The notes: generated by a model from the letters alone, not told the origin. 64,000 bases of DNA from Luteococcus japonicus (GCF_003752415.1 NZ_RKHG01000001.1:744001-808000); one strand, 5' to 3'. Numbered from the stretch's first letter, positions 8,503 to 16,962 are shown. Program-made: numbers and translations.

Positions 8503-9091
8503 CCTGGATCACCGTGCGGGGCGCGACCGCACGACCATGATCCGAGACATCGTGGGTGACGACGGCGTTGGCACCGATCGCGGCCTTCTCCCCGATGTGG
8601 ATCGGCCCGACGAGGACGGCCCCGGCGCCGACGTCGACCCCGTCCGCGAGCTGCGGGACGTGCGCGGCCTGGTCACCGTCCACGTCGCCGCGAAGGCCGA
8701 TGGTCACGTTCTGACGGATCACCACGTCATTGCCGATCACCGCGTCGCGATGGATGACGATGCCGCTCTGGTGGGCCAGCTTCACGCGCCGGCCAACCGT
8801 CGTCTCTGCGGGGAGCTCGATACCGTAGACATTGCGCGCCATCAGCAGCCCGGCCCTGCCCACGCGTGACAGTACTGCGGCCCCTGCCCGGGTTGCCCCG
8901 GGCATCTGGCCCCAGTTCGCGAGCCGGTGGAAGACGACGGTCTGGGCTCCCGGGGTCTTCATGCCGTGATTGGTCTGCCGGTCTTCCCGGATCACGTCGA
9001 TGCCGGGCCACCGCTGCGCCAGCCGCTCCACCCACCACCGCTGGGCGGCCACCCGCTCCTCTCCTTCTGGGCCGTTCGTCATGTTCTGCAT
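8480..9091 (-). CDS. Serine O-acetyltransferase-like hexapeptide-repeat protein
   Basis: Left-handed beta-helix acyltransferase of about 203 residues, most like CysE/EpsB-type O-acetyltransferases. After a helical N-terminal third, hexapeptide repeats run from VGRRVKLAHQSGIVIHRDAVIGNDVVI to the C-terminus. They include the LAHQSGIVIH segment, which resembles the active-site histidine region of serine acetyltransferases. A GGGGGAG ribosome site eight bases upstream favours ATG 9091; 9097 and 9100 are alternatives. Substrate could be serine, for cysteine synthesis, or a sugar; no cysK is adjacent. Its 3' end appears to have served as an insertion site for the 2.2-8.5 kb insert. Confidence 0.72.
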   Translation of the reverse strand: MQNMTNGPEGEERVAAQRWWVERLAQRWPGIDVIREDRQTNHGMKTPGAQTVVFHRLANWGQMPGATRAGAAVLSRVGRAGLLMARNVYGIELPAETTVGRRVKLAHQSGIVIHRDAVIGNDVVIRQNVTIGLRGDVDGDQAAHVPQLADGVDVGAGAVLVGPIHIGEKAAIGANAVVTHDVSDHGRAVAPRTVIQDANSVPQ

Positions 9092-9246
9092 GTCCATCAC
9101 TCCCCCGTTCGGACAGTTCGTCGATGACTCAACCTCTCGAAACTAACCCGGGCCGCAGGCCGGAGTGAAGGGTGCCCGCATGTCGGAGGACGAAATGACA
9201 CCGTCTCCGCGAGATCGTCAGGCGGTGTGCGAGCTAGGGTCTGGGC

Positions 9247-9591
9247 ATGTCCGATCCATCCATCGACGAGACCACCGTCCGGGCGGAACTGGCCGTAAAG
9301 GCCGCCGAGTTGCGTTCCCGGATCTCCGAGCTGACCCGCCCGGTGGAGGGCGGCGCCACCATTGGCTTCGGCAAGCGGATCGGCGAGGGAACCACCCAGG
9401 CCATTCAGCAGATGGAGGACGCCTCCGCAGCGCAGGCGCTCGCCGAGGTGCTCGACCAGGTGCAGCGCGCCCAGGCGAAGTTCGACGAGGGCAGTTATGG
9501 CAACTGCGACGTGTGTCGCCAACCGATTGGCGAGGCGCGCCTGGACTTCCGCCCGTGGTCCACCCGGTGCATGGAGCACGCCGACGTCTGA
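9247..9591 (+). CDS. DksA/TraR-type zinc-finger protein
   Basis: A 114-residue protein with an N-terminal helical part and a C-terminal DksA/TraR zinc finger. The ligands are C87-x-x-C90 (NCDVCRQPI), C108 and H111 (TRCMEH). Such proteins bind RNA polymerase through the secondary channel or act as small regulators. Actinobacterial members are shorter than E. coli DksA and are poorly characterised. The final ligand is His rather than Cys. It stands alone on the plus strand, convergent with the next gene by only 10 bp. Confidence 0.75.
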   Translation: MSDPSIDETTVRAELAVKAAELRSRISELTRPVEGGATIGFGKRIGEGTTQAIQQMEDASAAQALAEVLDQVQRAQAKFDEGSYGNCDVCRQPIGEARLDFRPWSTRCMEHADV

Positions 9592-9601
9592 ATGGGATCG
9601 C

Positions 9602-10273
9602 TCACCAAGGCCTGGGGGTACCGGTCCAGTCCTTGGTGATGGTGGGTTCTCTGCGCGCTTGAAGCACCCGGACCAGGACAAATCCCGTGAAGTAGCCGAG
9701 GCTCTGGGCGATCCTGGGCGTCGGATGGTTCGCGATGGCGCTGAGGCAGCAGGACAGCAGAATTGCCATGCCCAACATGAGCCCCACTGCCGGCCTCCAG
9801 GACATCCGCTGGATCCTCGGGTCCACCAACTGACCCGAACCGCCACCCAGCTGCTTGACCCATTCCGCCAAGACCCTGGCCGTCGGGTAGGCGGTGTCCC
9901 GCCAGAGCGGCTTGGCGGACAGGGGCAGGGTTCGCCCGTCCTCCAGAACCAGCACAGGGAACTCCTGATCGTTGAAGCTCACCACCCTGGCAACCTTCCG
10001 GGCAGCAATCCGCCGCTGACCAGAGCTACCGTCGAGCACAAACTCCTCGCCTTCCAACCGACATGATTCGACGTCGGGGCGGCGCAGCACGTAGTAGGCC
10101 GTACCCGCGACCCAGATGGCCGCTGAGAGCCAGCCCCACCACGCAACGGGGTGGAAGAAGGCCGAAGCCGCCACGGCAAGGGGAAGGAGCAGGAGACGAC
10201 CGGCTGCGAGGCGACGTTCGCGACGCCCCTCCTGGAGCGGAATCACGATAGGACCGTCCACCGTTGTGATCAC
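9602..10273 (-). CDS. Hypothetical membrane protein
   Basis: A 223-residue protein of unknown function. Two hydrophobic segments lie near residues 23-62 (LLLLPLAVAASAFF and WWGWLSAAIWVAGTAYYVL). A soluble beta-rich middle of about 90 residues follows, then two more hydrophobic segments near 160-205. The layout (paired helices, a cytosolic PH-like or SHOCT-like beta region, paired helices) is common in actinobacterial membrane proteins, but no family is recognised. The start is GTG 10273, preceded by GGAGGTGA. No conserved catalytic motif is seen. Confidence 0.6.
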   Translation of the reverse strand: MITTVDGPIVIPLQEGRRERRLAAGRLLLLPLAVAASAFFHPVAWWGWLSAAIWVAGTAYYVLRRPDVESCRLEGEEFVLDGSSGQRRIAARKVARVVSFNDQEFPVLVLEDGRTLPLSAKPLWRDTAYPTARVLAEWVKQLGGGSGQLVDPRIQRMSWRPAVGLMLGMAILLSCCLSAIANHPTPRIAQSLGYFTGFVLVRVLQARREPTITKDWTGTPRPW

Positions 10274-10480
10274 CGTTTCACCTCCTGGGGCTTGGATTCC
10301 TGCAGGCTAGCCCGATTCCCATCGGTCACCAAAGCCCTTGGGACGGCTCAGGAAGACCCGCCGTCGCTGGCTGGACTTCGCCGCTCACAACCACACGCAC
10401 CAACTGGGAAGACGACCTGCTCCCCTCTTGGGGCAACCCCAAATGATACGTGCGTACCAGAAAGGGCTAGGCTCCATTCC

Positions 10481-11227
10481 GTGCCACAGACGCCCTTGCC
10501 ATCGGAGGTAAGCACCGGGCTCCGGGACTCAATCCCGATCGCGGTGGGGTACTTCGCGACGTCGCTCGCATTCGGTGTCTACTGTGCCCATGCCGGGATC
10601 GAAGCGCTCGGCGCCGCGGTGATCTCGATGACCAACCTGTCGAGCTCCGGGCAGTTCGTCGGTGTCACGCTCTGGACCGATCACGCGGGGCTGCTCGAAG
10701 TGGGCGTCGCCATCTTCCTGATCAACCTGCGATACCTACTGATGTCCATCTCACTCGGGCAACGCCTGGACACCTCCGTGACGTGGTGGCAGCGCATGTT
10801 GATCGCGGCCGGCATCACCGATGAGATCTACGCCCTGGCAATCCGACGTCCCCGGGTCACCGTGACGAGCTACCTGTCGATGATGGTGCTGCCGATCCTT
10901 GGCTGGACGTCGGGAGCAGTGGTGGGCGTGCTGCTCGGTTCCATCCTCCCGCCGCTGCTCAATGCCGCCTTCGGTGTGGTTCTCTATGCCATGTTCGTCT
11001 CGATCGTGGTTCCGGTCGCGAAGTCCTCGCGCCCGGTGCTGTGGACCGTGCTGGCCGCGGCGGGGCTGAGCTGCCTGATGCACTGGCTCCCCGTGGTGCG
11101 CCACATCCCGACGGGATGGCAGATCATCATCGTCACCCTGATCGCCTCGGCGTGGGCGGCCACGATGTGGCCTCGTCCGGAGGCTCGAATCGGCCCGCCG
11201 GCACCCGAGAGCGGGGTGGAGGCATGA
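10481..11227 (+). CDS. azlC: AzlC-family branched-chain amino acid exporter, large subunit
   Basis: Integral membrane protein of about 248 residues. It forms a two-component exporter with AzlD that moves branched-chain amino acids (BrnFE in corynebacteria) out of the cell. The family opening 'GLRDSIPIAVGYFATSLAFGV' is present near residues 12-32, followed by five or six further membrane segments. GTG 10481 is chosen because it sits just before the first conserved residues; the frame is open far upstream but without family sequence. The stop overlaps the azlD start by 4 bp. A regulator of the Lrp type is often adjacent in relatives, but none is here. Confidence 0.85.
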   Translation: MPQTPLPSEVSTGLRDSIPIAVGYFATSLAFGVYCAHAGIEALGAAVISMTNLSSSGQFVGVTLWTDHAGLLEVGVAIFLINLRYLLMSISLGQRLDTSVTWWQRMLIAAGITDEIYALAIRRPRVTVTSYLSMMVLPILGWTSGAVVGVLLGSILPPLLNAAFGVVLYAMFVSIVVPVAKSSRPVLWTVLAAAGLSCLMHWLPVVRHIPTGWQIIIVTLIASAWAATMWPRPEARIGPPAPESGVEA

Positions 11228-11529
11228 GCCTGGCTGTGTGGATCCTGGTGATGGCCGGTGTCACCTATTCGCTCCGCGTGATTCCCTTGCTGCTGATCAA
11301 GCGTGAGATCACCAGCGTGTGGTGGCAGTCCTTCCTGCTCTACCTGCCCTACGCCGTGCTCACCGCGATGACGGTGCCGGCCATGGTGCTGGCCACCCGC
11401 AGCCCGGTCTCGGGCCTGGCGGCCCTGATCGTGGCGAGCCTGGTCGCCATGCGCGGACGGAGCCTTGGCGAGGTCACCGTCGCAGCCGCAGGAACCGTCG
11501 TGGTTGTGGAGGCCCTGCTGGGCCTGTAG
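11224..11529 (+). CDS. azlD: AzlD-family small subunit of amino acid exporter
   Basis: A 101-residue protein with three or four hydrophobic segments and the AzlD hallmark 'TYSLRVIPLLLI' near the N-terminus (residues 14-25), then 'LLYLPYAVLTAMTVPAM'. It pairs with AzlC to complete the exporter. The ATG at 11224 overlaps the azlC stop (ATGA), so the two are translated together. Length and hydropathy are normal for the family. Confidence 0.85.
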   Translation: MSLAVWILVMAGVTYSLRVIPLLLIKREITSVWWQSFLLYLPYAVLTAMTVPAMVLATRSPVSGLAALIVASLVAMRGRSLGEVTVAAAGTVVVVEALLGL

Positions 11530-11552
11530 TCCTGGCCCATACCCACGGGGCC

Positions 11553-12136
11553 GAACCAGGTCTGGCAATCCGACTTCCGTGACTACGAGACTGTCGATGG
11601 TGGGACCTGGCGGATAGCTGGGGTCGCGGACTATTACTCGAAGTACGAGTTCGGCTGGCACTGGTCACCCACCGCGAACCAGCACGACGCGATCGCCGGG
11701 GTCGAATGCGACTCGCGGAGGCCGAGCGATGCTCGACGGCGTGTCCATGGCCGAGCATCTGACTGATCCCGATACGGGTGAGATCGTCCCGATCACGCTG
11801 GTCACCGCCAACGGCGGACTGTTCCGCTCGTTCCGGTTCGAACACTTCATCACGGCACATCCTGAGCTGAGGCATGTTCGGACTCGCGTCAGGACGCCGG
11901 GCCAGAACGGCGTCCGCGAACGAACCTTCCAGGGCCTGAGGTACGAGCGGCTGCACCGCGAGCAGATCGACGACGCCCTCGACCTGGTCCGGGAAGCCGA
12001 TGCATACCGCGTCGACTTCAACACCGTGCGAGCACACGAACGCCTGTCCTGGAACCGGCCTTCAGATGTCCACCGCGGGCTGGCGGACCCGACATCCCCA
12101 ACTTTCCCGAGCCCGAAAATCCTGCCAACTGCTTGA
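11553..12136 (+). pseudogene. Remnant of IS transposase (DDE integrase domain)
   Basis: Decayed 3' part of an integrase-core transposase. It begins with PNQVWQSDFRDYETVDGGTW and VADYYSKYEFGWH, the first aspartate region, in one frame. It continues after a shift near 11,705-11,725 as ITLVTANGGLFRSFRF, RTRVRTPGQNGVRERTFQGL (the glutamate region) and VDFNTVRAHERLSWNRPSDV to 12,136. The N-terminal DNA-binding half is absent and no inverted repeats are evident. The second aspartate position has become TANGG. It lies between azlCD and the remnant of an integrative-element end. Confidence 0.75.
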
Positions 12137-12439
12137 CGCGGGACAGCACCTGCTCGATCGCCAAGGAGGGCGCCCCTCATGCCTGGCGCGTCCCCAAGCC
12201 CTCCCCTCCTCGGTGCCCGGCATCATCATTCCGTGGTGTGTTGAGTCCTCGTGACGGGACTGTCGGCGTCTCCGACATGCTGGGGTGGTTCACCTGCGAG
12301 GGCCGCGACAAATTCACGCCACACTCCCCCAGCCAATGAGCACCGAAATGGACCCCACCGCGTAGTGATGGACATGAAGAGCCAGTCGCACAACCACCCG
12401 GCCACTCTGGCAGGCCCCGCCGCGACCGAACGAGCAGGC

Positions 12440-12533
12440 GGTCGACACCACGCGACCGTGGGAGATGCGTGGGGCATACGCGTGGGCCGAACATGCCCCA
12501 CATTGGGCCCCACTCAAGACGGACAAAACGAAG
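12440..12533. repeat. Copy of integrase-side element end
   Basis: This stretch resembles 25,587-25,680, the region between the integrase start and the terminator of the integrative element. Shared parts include CGTGGGAGATRCGTGGGG followed by a mirrored CCCCAC block. It lies outside the left att repeat, so it looks like the end of an older related element. No integrase reading frame survives to its left; 12,137-12,440 shows no gene I can support. Confidence 0.5.
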
Positions 12534-12571
12534 AAGGCATCTCCCCTAGTCACACCGGGGAAAGATGCCTT
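12534..12571 (-). terminator. Hairpin terminator beside left att repeat
   Basis: AAGGCATCT and AGATGCCTT form a 9-bp stem with a CCCCTAGTCA-containing loop. On the minus strand it is followed by CTTCGTTTTG. It resembles the hairpin at 25,681-25,716 behind the intact tRNA-Pro, and would have terminated that tRNA before insertion or belonged to an older element. Confidence 0.65.
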
Positions 12572-12592
12572 CTCAAAAAACCATTTATACCG

Positions 12593-12615
12593 GTCGGGGC
12601 GACAGGACTCGAACC
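12593..12615. repeat. att repeat, left (tRNA-Pro 3' fragment)
   Basis: GTCGGGGCGACAGGACTCG plus AACC, 23 bp, is identical to 25,739-25,761. It is the acceptor-stem and T-arm end of tRNA-Pro read on the minus strand, without the rest of the tRNA. It marks the distal end of the integrated element. Confidence 0.88.
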
Positions 12616-12684
12616 AAAGCACTTCACCCGCGTTCCCCCGGTTGACTAGGCGTTTCCCCCGTGGACCCGGAACCCATTGCGGCG

Positions 12685-12715
12685 CCGTGGGACATATGTG
12701 GGACACAGTGGGCGG
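12685..12715. promoter_or_regulatory. Candidate integrase arm-type sites
   Basis: CCGTGGGACATATGTGGGAC is a tandem of TGTGGGAC-like units just inside the left att repeat. Related CGTGGGAGATACGTGGGG units stand just inside the right end (about 25,601-25,618). Placement at both ends suggests binding sites for integrase or Xis; this is inference. Confidence 0.35.
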
Positions 12716-13574
12716 TGGTACACACCAGACCTGCACCTTCGGCAGGCTCATTGCGAGCATGACTGCCTCACGGCATCAGCAACCATGCGCCTTCGTCGGC
12801 TATCCACATCTTGCTCACGCAGGAACCATCAAGGACCGGGTCCAGGAACTTTGCCATGAGCGCTCGTGCAGCTGCGGCGTCGTACGCGCGGATGGCGGGG
12901 ATCGTCTTCGCCTTGGCTGCGTAGACGCGTCCCCAGGCCGCGGGGACCATGAAGGCGCTGGGAAGGTCGAGTCTGCGCATCAAGGCCTCGGCCGCCAGGG
13001 CAATGCGTAGCTGGTCACCGTTGATGTCGTAAGTGGCGGCGATGAGGACAAGGTCCACGAGGTCCTTCTCCCGCGACGATGGCCGGCCCCTGTGGCCTTC
13101 CAACGTCGCGCAGGCCTTGCCCGCGATCTGGTCCACCAGGGGATAGAGCCGGTAGGCAGCCGAGGGCAGCCGGGGCAGGTCGAGCGCATTGGCGGGGTGC
13201 TGGATCTCCGGCGGCACTGTGGTGGCCACCTTGACCACCAAATTCACGTTCAACCTCCCGCGTCTGGCGGCGCCAATGTAGACCTCGAAGCTGACGCGAT
13301 AGCCCTCAGCGTAGGGCTGCTGGTCACCACCAAGGGTGGTCCGGTGGCCGACATACTCGAAACGAAACCAATCACCTAGATCACGACCGGCAGCCGCACG
13401 AAGCTCTGCAAGCGCATCGTCCAGGCCGCGACCCTTCAGGAACAGATCGAGGTCCGTCGTCGACCGTGCCGCGGGAACCCGCGCCAGCAGGCTGGCCCCG
13501 CCCTTCAGCATCCAACCCCCGTCCGAGAGGAAGAGACGGGTCAAGAATCTGTCGAAGTACGCCTGCGGAAGCTG

Positions 13575-14648
13575 TCAACCTGTGTGGAGACACTCGCGGC
13601 GGGTTTGCTCGTCGAGGATGCCGTCGGGGTTGAGCCAGGCATGTGCGGGTGGTGTGGCCAGGTGGGGTGGCTGAGTGAATCGTTGGGGATATCGGTGGGC
13701 GAGGGCCTCAAGAGTGGCTTGGCGTCGGTGGTGGACCTGGTGCCAGGTGCCGTCGTGAACCGACTGGGGCGTGTGGCCGGCCAGGGATGAGTGGGCGTGG
13801 TGCTGGTTGTAGTCGGTGACCCGACGTGCGGCCCAAGACCGGGCGGCGTCGAGGTCGGTGAAGTATCCGGGCCAGTCACGGTGGTACTTCGCGGTCTTGA
13901 ACCATGACTCCATGTGGGGGTTGTCGTTGGAGACCCGCGGCCGGTTGCGGGAGCGGGTGATGCCCATCGCGCGGAACACGCGGGCGAGTTCGTCGGACAT
14001 CATCGACGGACCTCCATCGGAGTGGACGATGCGGGGATGGACGCCGTGCGTGGTGAATGCGGTGGTGAACATGTCGGCAGCCAGCTGGTCATCCTCGCAG
14101 TCCTCGACACGCCAAGCCATGATCCGGCGGGAGAACACGTCAATGACGGCATACAGGTTGAACCATTGGCCCTTGTACCGGCCGGGCAGCTTGGTGATGT
14201 CCCAGCACCACACCTGGTTGGGGCCGGTGGCATGCCACTGCGGCATCGCCGACGAGCGCTTGCGGGAACGTCGAGCAGTGGTGCAACGGATCCGTTCGGC
14301 GCGGGCGATGCGGTACCAGGTCGACAACGACGCCACCGGATCCCCGGCGTCCAACGCGTCGAACCACGCCTGATACGCGCTGATTCCCTGCTGCGCCGCC
14401 GAGCGCAACAGGCCGATGATGCGCTGCTGGTCCTGCTCCCCGACCCGGTTCGGGTAGGCCCGCCCCCGGTGTGGTGTCGGGCTGGCGATCCCGGGACGGG
14501 GATGACTGCGGTAGTGCCACGACGAACGCGACAACCCGATCACCGACAACGATCGCCGCAGGCTCCAACCCGCCTGGCGCAGGTCGTCCACCAGCGCCTG
14601 TTCGGCCGCCAAGAACCGCTCCTGCTCGGCGCTGACCTGCCCCGTCAC
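13575..14648 (-). CDS. IS3-family transposase OrfB
   Basis: A 357-residue DDE transposase. The triad is visible as D in VWCWDITKLPG, D in IVHSDGGPSM and E in NPHMESWFKTAKY, followed by the NQHHAHSSLAGHTP segment typical of the family. An HTH-like N-terminal region (LRRSLSVIGLSRSSWHY) precedes it. The start at 14,648 overlaps the orfA stop by 4 bp, so this element couples its two genes by overlap; a frameshift fusion cannot be excluded. The stop lies about 8 bp inside the IS end. Confidence 0.9.
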   Translation of the reverse strand: MTGQVSAEQERFLAAEQALVDDLRQAGWSLRRSLSVIGLSRSSWHYRSHPRPGIASPTPHRGRAYPNRVGEQDQQRIIGLLRSAAQQGISAYQAWFDALDAGDPVASLSTWYRIARAERIRCTTARRSRKRSSAMPQWHATGPNQVWCWDITKLPGRYKGQWFNLYAVIDVFSRRIMAWRVEDCEDDQLAADMFTTAFTTHGVHPRIVHSDGGPSMMSDELARVFRAMGITRSRNRPRVSNDNPHMESWFKTAKYHRDWPGYFTDLDAARSWAARRVTDYNQHHAHSSLAGHTPQSVHDGTWHQVHHRRQATLEALAHRYPQRFTQPPHLATPPAHAWLNPDGILDEQTRRECLHTG

Positions 14649-15025
14649 TCGCCGTTGGTGGGCCCCTGCCTGACGGACAGCTGCTGCAAGAGCCCGATAG
14701 CTTTTCCCAACGCATCATTGGCCCGGGTCAACGACTCGATCTGCTCCCGAGCCTGCCGCGCCTCTTCCTCACGAGCCTGACGCTCGATGGCCAACTGCGC
14801 CTTCAACCGGGCGAACTCCGCCCCATCCGTGGCACTCATACGCGCAGTATCGCGAGGCTCCAACCCCAACTCCAAGTCCCCATACAAGTACTGCCGACGC
14901 CACGACTGCATCCGCCGCTGGGAAACCCCATGCTCATCCAGCCACCGCCCCTTCGACCCCTGCGGCAACACCAAGTACTCAGCCACCAACTCCGCCCGCT
15001 CCCTCGCGGTCCGCTGCTCAATCAT
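14645..15025 (-). CDS. IS3-family OrfA
   Basis: A helix-turn-helix protein of about 126 residues (YLVLPQGSKGRWLDEHGVSQ, then RRMQSWRRQYL). A long coiled-coil C-terminus (AQLAIERQAREEEARQAREQ) follows, matching the leucine-zipper tail of OrfA proteins. ATG 15,025 is chosen because GGGAGGT stands six bases upstream; the frame is open to 15,046. It is co-translated with orfB. Confidence 0.85.
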   Translation of the reverse strand: MIEQRTARERAELVAEYLVLPQGSKGRWLDEHGVSQRRMQSWRRQYLYGDLELGLEPRDTARMSATDGAEFARLKAQLAIERQAREEEARQAREQIESLTRANDALGKAIGLLQQLSVRQGPTNGE

Positions 15026-15176
15026 CACGGCACCTCCCTGACTCACAACCAGCTTGCCAATCAGGGCTGCTGGATCAAATCACCGACACTACGATCGGGT
15101 TCCAGCTTGGCTGCCTTCCGGGCGGCGTCCTTGATGGCGGCTTCTACCGCGACTGGCGTCGGGTATGGCTCGGGGA

Positions 15177-16094
15177 TCATGGTTCCAGCTTCCTCACTTG
15201 GGACGGGATGTTGCTCGCCAGTGCTTCACGGATGGGCTGGAGCATCTTCGAGGTGGCTTCCTGCTGATCCTTCAGGAGGTTCTGGGGGATGGTCAGGGCC
15301 GCCAGCGCTGGGGCAAACTGCTCCAGACCCTGAATCCTGAGCGGCGTGACGACTGGCTTCATGGCTGCGAGATCGGGGAACAGGTTCCCCAGAACGCGGG
15401 CAGCCAGTTCCGGCGCAGAAGAGACGCGGGCCGCGACGCTGTCGATGTCGAGGCCAGCGAGTTCCTCGAGCCGATGCAGCAGAGCAGCGCCGCCACCCTG
15501 GGGAAACCCGTTGCGTTGAGCCAGCGGCCCCAGGAGCTCCTCCAGGCGGTCGCGGTTGACGGTCATGCGCAGGCTCGCGTCTCGGTAGGCATCGGAAACA
15601 GTGCTCAGGTCCTCGTTCGTCTCGACCAGGTCGGCGATGGTACGTTCCACCGTCGTGACGGGCAGGCCTCCGGCGATGGCGATGTCACTGTCGGGAAGCT
15701 TGCGTGTCCGGTAGCGGATGTCGGTCTTCTGTGTCTGCCGCCGTGCCGCGGTGGTGAAGCTCACTATCGTGGGGCGAAAGCCGCCAATCTCGAGCAGGTT
15801 CGCCGCGGACGCCAGCGAGACGACAACCTCCGACCGATGGTGGGCCAGCCGTTCATAGGCCAGCGCGGTTGGCTTCGTGGAAAGCCACGCAGCACGGAGA
15901 TCGTCAAGTTCACCAGAAGGAGTTCCGCCATCCCGGTAGACGCCATGGGCAAGCCTCACCAAGTCGCCCGTGTCAGCGAGCCGGCTCAGCTGCATGTGAC
16001 TGACGCCGCGCGCAAGCGCCTGCCGAGACGTCACCAGACCCCACTGAGACCCGGTGATCTCAGCCAGGGTCCTGCGCACCTCACCACTCTTCAT
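15177..16094 (-). CDS. AbiEi-type antitoxin (type IV), system 1
   Basis: A 305-residue antitoxin and repressor of the AbiE type. The N-terminal winged helix-turn-helix (residues about 5-50, ending LVRLAHGVYRDGG) matches the wHTH of AbiEi proteins, followed by the C-terminal antitoxin domain. AbiEi proteins neutralise the toxin without stable contact and repress their own promoter by binding inverted repeats. A fitting perfect inverted repeat lies at 16,103-16,123. The stop overlaps the toxin start by 4 bp. Because the toxin is split by an IS, this antitoxin is now effectively an orphan. Confidence 0.82.
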   Translation of the reverse strand: MKSGEVRRTLAEITGSQWGLVTSRQALARGVSHMQLSRLADTGDLVRLAHGVYRDGGTPSGELDDLRAAWLSTKPTALAYERLAHHRSEVVVSLASAANLLEIGGFRPTIVSFTTAARRQTQKTDIRYRTRKLPDSDIAIAGGLPVTTVERTIADLVETNEDLSTVSDAYRDASLRMTVNRDRLEELLGPLAQRNGFPQGGGAALLHRLEELAGLDIDSVAARVSSAPELAARVLGNLFPDLAAMKPVVTPLRIQGLEQFAPALAALTIPQNLLKDQQEATSKMLQPIREALASNIPSQVRKLEP

Positions 16095-16102
16095 GCTGGA
16101 AT

Positions 16103-16123
16103 ACTAACATTCATTATGTTAGT
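16103..16123. promoter_or_regulatory. Inverted repeat, probable AbiEi operator
   Basis: ACTAACAT, five bases, then ATGTTAGT: a perfect 8-bp inverted repeat nine bases upstream of the antitoxin start, in locally AT-rich sequence. Autoregulation through such repeats is known for AbiE systems; binding here is inferred. Confidence 0.6.
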
Positions 16124-16229
16124 AACCAAGCAGATGCGATAAGTTTGACAGGAGAGAGCTCCGGCACACAGGGCCTCCAATCGAGGTCCAAGTCCGGCGC
16201 CGTAGCATGCCAGTGCGCTTTCGGGAACT

Positions 16230-16537
16230 TCATCGTCCATCCCAGATCTTCGCGAAGGAGATCGCACTGAAGACAGCGACCGCACGCTGCCGCGCAGACA
16301 CCCTGTGGATGACAACATTGCGCAGACCCGCAATGGCTGGCCAAGGCACCTGCGGCATGTCGTCCTTAGTCTCGTCGCTCAGAGCGCGAACTGCCTCGCC
16401 CATGACCGCAAGGTCGCGCAGGACCGCCTCGAATGCCCTTTCGCCGAGCTGCTCGTCACCGAAGTGCGTCGCGTACTCACGGCATTGTCGATGCTCGCAA
16501 CGATGTCGCTGAGCCCCCGCTCGTCCGACCGACTCAC
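16230..16537 (-). pseudogene. HepT-like HEPN toxin, frameshifted
   Basis: Remnant of a HepT (DUF86) HEPN-domain RNase toxin. It opens with VSRSDERGLSDIVASIDNA from GTG 16,537, overlapping the MntA stop (GTGA). It then switches frame near 16,480-16,490 and continues as REYATHFGDEQLGERAFEAV, LGEAV-like helices and WPAIAGLRNVVIH. The HEPN Rx4-6H motif survives (RNVVIH), but the tyrosine and C-terminal helix that normally follow are replaced by unrelated sequence. Both the frameshift and the altered C-terminus point to inactivation. Confidence 0.72.
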
Positions 16538-16851
16538 AACGGCACCGCATCTGCCAGCGCCGTCTCCGCAATCCCGTGACGCAGAATCGAGGCCGTCACG
16601 ACGTCAACCCGGCAGCCGAGCAGGCCGCCTAACTCCCCGGTCAGCCCCGCAATTCGGAGCAGGTCATTGCCTTGGCCGGGAACCAGATCAACCAGCACGT
16701 CAATGTCGTTCTCGGAGGTCGCCTCACCACAAGCCACCGACCCGAACAGGCGCGGATTGACCGCGCCATAGCGACGAAAGACCTCATCGATGCCCTGAGC
16801 ATGCGCATCGAGACGCACGCGCGCATCCCGGCCCTCCACAGTCATCGTCAT
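16534..16851 (-). CDS. mntA: MntA-type nucleotidyltransferase antitoxin
   Basis: A 105-residue minimal nucleotidyltransferase. The signature G37-S38 followed by D49-x-D51 (GSVACGEATSENDIDVL) is intact. In HepT/MntA (type VII) systems the MntA antitoxin AMPylates and silences the HepT toxin, and the gene order and slight overlap seen here are typical, although the toxin often precedes the antitoxin. With HepT broken the antitoxin is likely a leftover. It sits between AbiE system 1 and a DUF6880-like gene, all on the minus strand. Confidence 0.8.
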   Translation of the reverse strand: MTMTVEGRDARVRLDAHAQGIDEVFRRYGAVNPRLFGSVACGEATSENDIDVLVDLVPGQGNDLLRIAGLTGELGGLLGCRVDVVTASILRHGIAETALADAVPL

Positions 16852-16962
16852 GAATCGATCCTACCGGCACCCTGATGCTGCCGCCGACCTGCCGCACCTC
16901 GATCTGCAGCGCCTCACCCGAGCAGCGGCGTGGACCTTCCAGATGAGGTCACTGCGGCCAGC

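Larger units (their letters stand above)
13567..15066 (-). mobile_element. IS3-family insertion sequence in abiEii
   Basis: A 1,500-bp element bounded by the direct repeat CTGC (13,563-13,566 and 15,067-15,070). The imperfect inverted ends GGAAGCTGTCAACCTGTG and CACAACCAGCTTGCCAATCAGGG share AAGCTG. It contains intact orfA and orfB. The intact frames and exact duplication suggest a fairly recent insertion. Confidence 0.85.
12768..15180 (-). pseudogene. AbiEii nucleotidyltransferase toxin, split by an IS
   Basis: Toxin of a type IV AbiE system, a nucleotidyltransferase-fold protein that blocks growth and phage multiplication. The 5' 38 codons (15,067-15,180, ending SVGDLIQQ) are separated from the 3' 264 codons (12,768-13,562, starting AYFDRFLTRLF) by an IS at 13,567-15,066. 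Both sides carry the 4-bp target duplication GCAG. Removing the IS and one copy restores an unbroken frame of 302 residues. The catalytic-type motifs (GGWMLKGGASL and RSTTDLDLFL) are in the downstream piece. The start ATG overlaps the AbiEi stop by 4 bp. The downstream piece alone could start at a TTG near 13,544, but it lacks the promoter and ribosome site. Confidence 0.85.

Noticed and set aside
12226-12760. Minus-strand frames between the transposase remnant and the island (95-148 residues)
   Set aside because: No family match, no ribosome site, and they run through the att repeat and the terminator hairpin.
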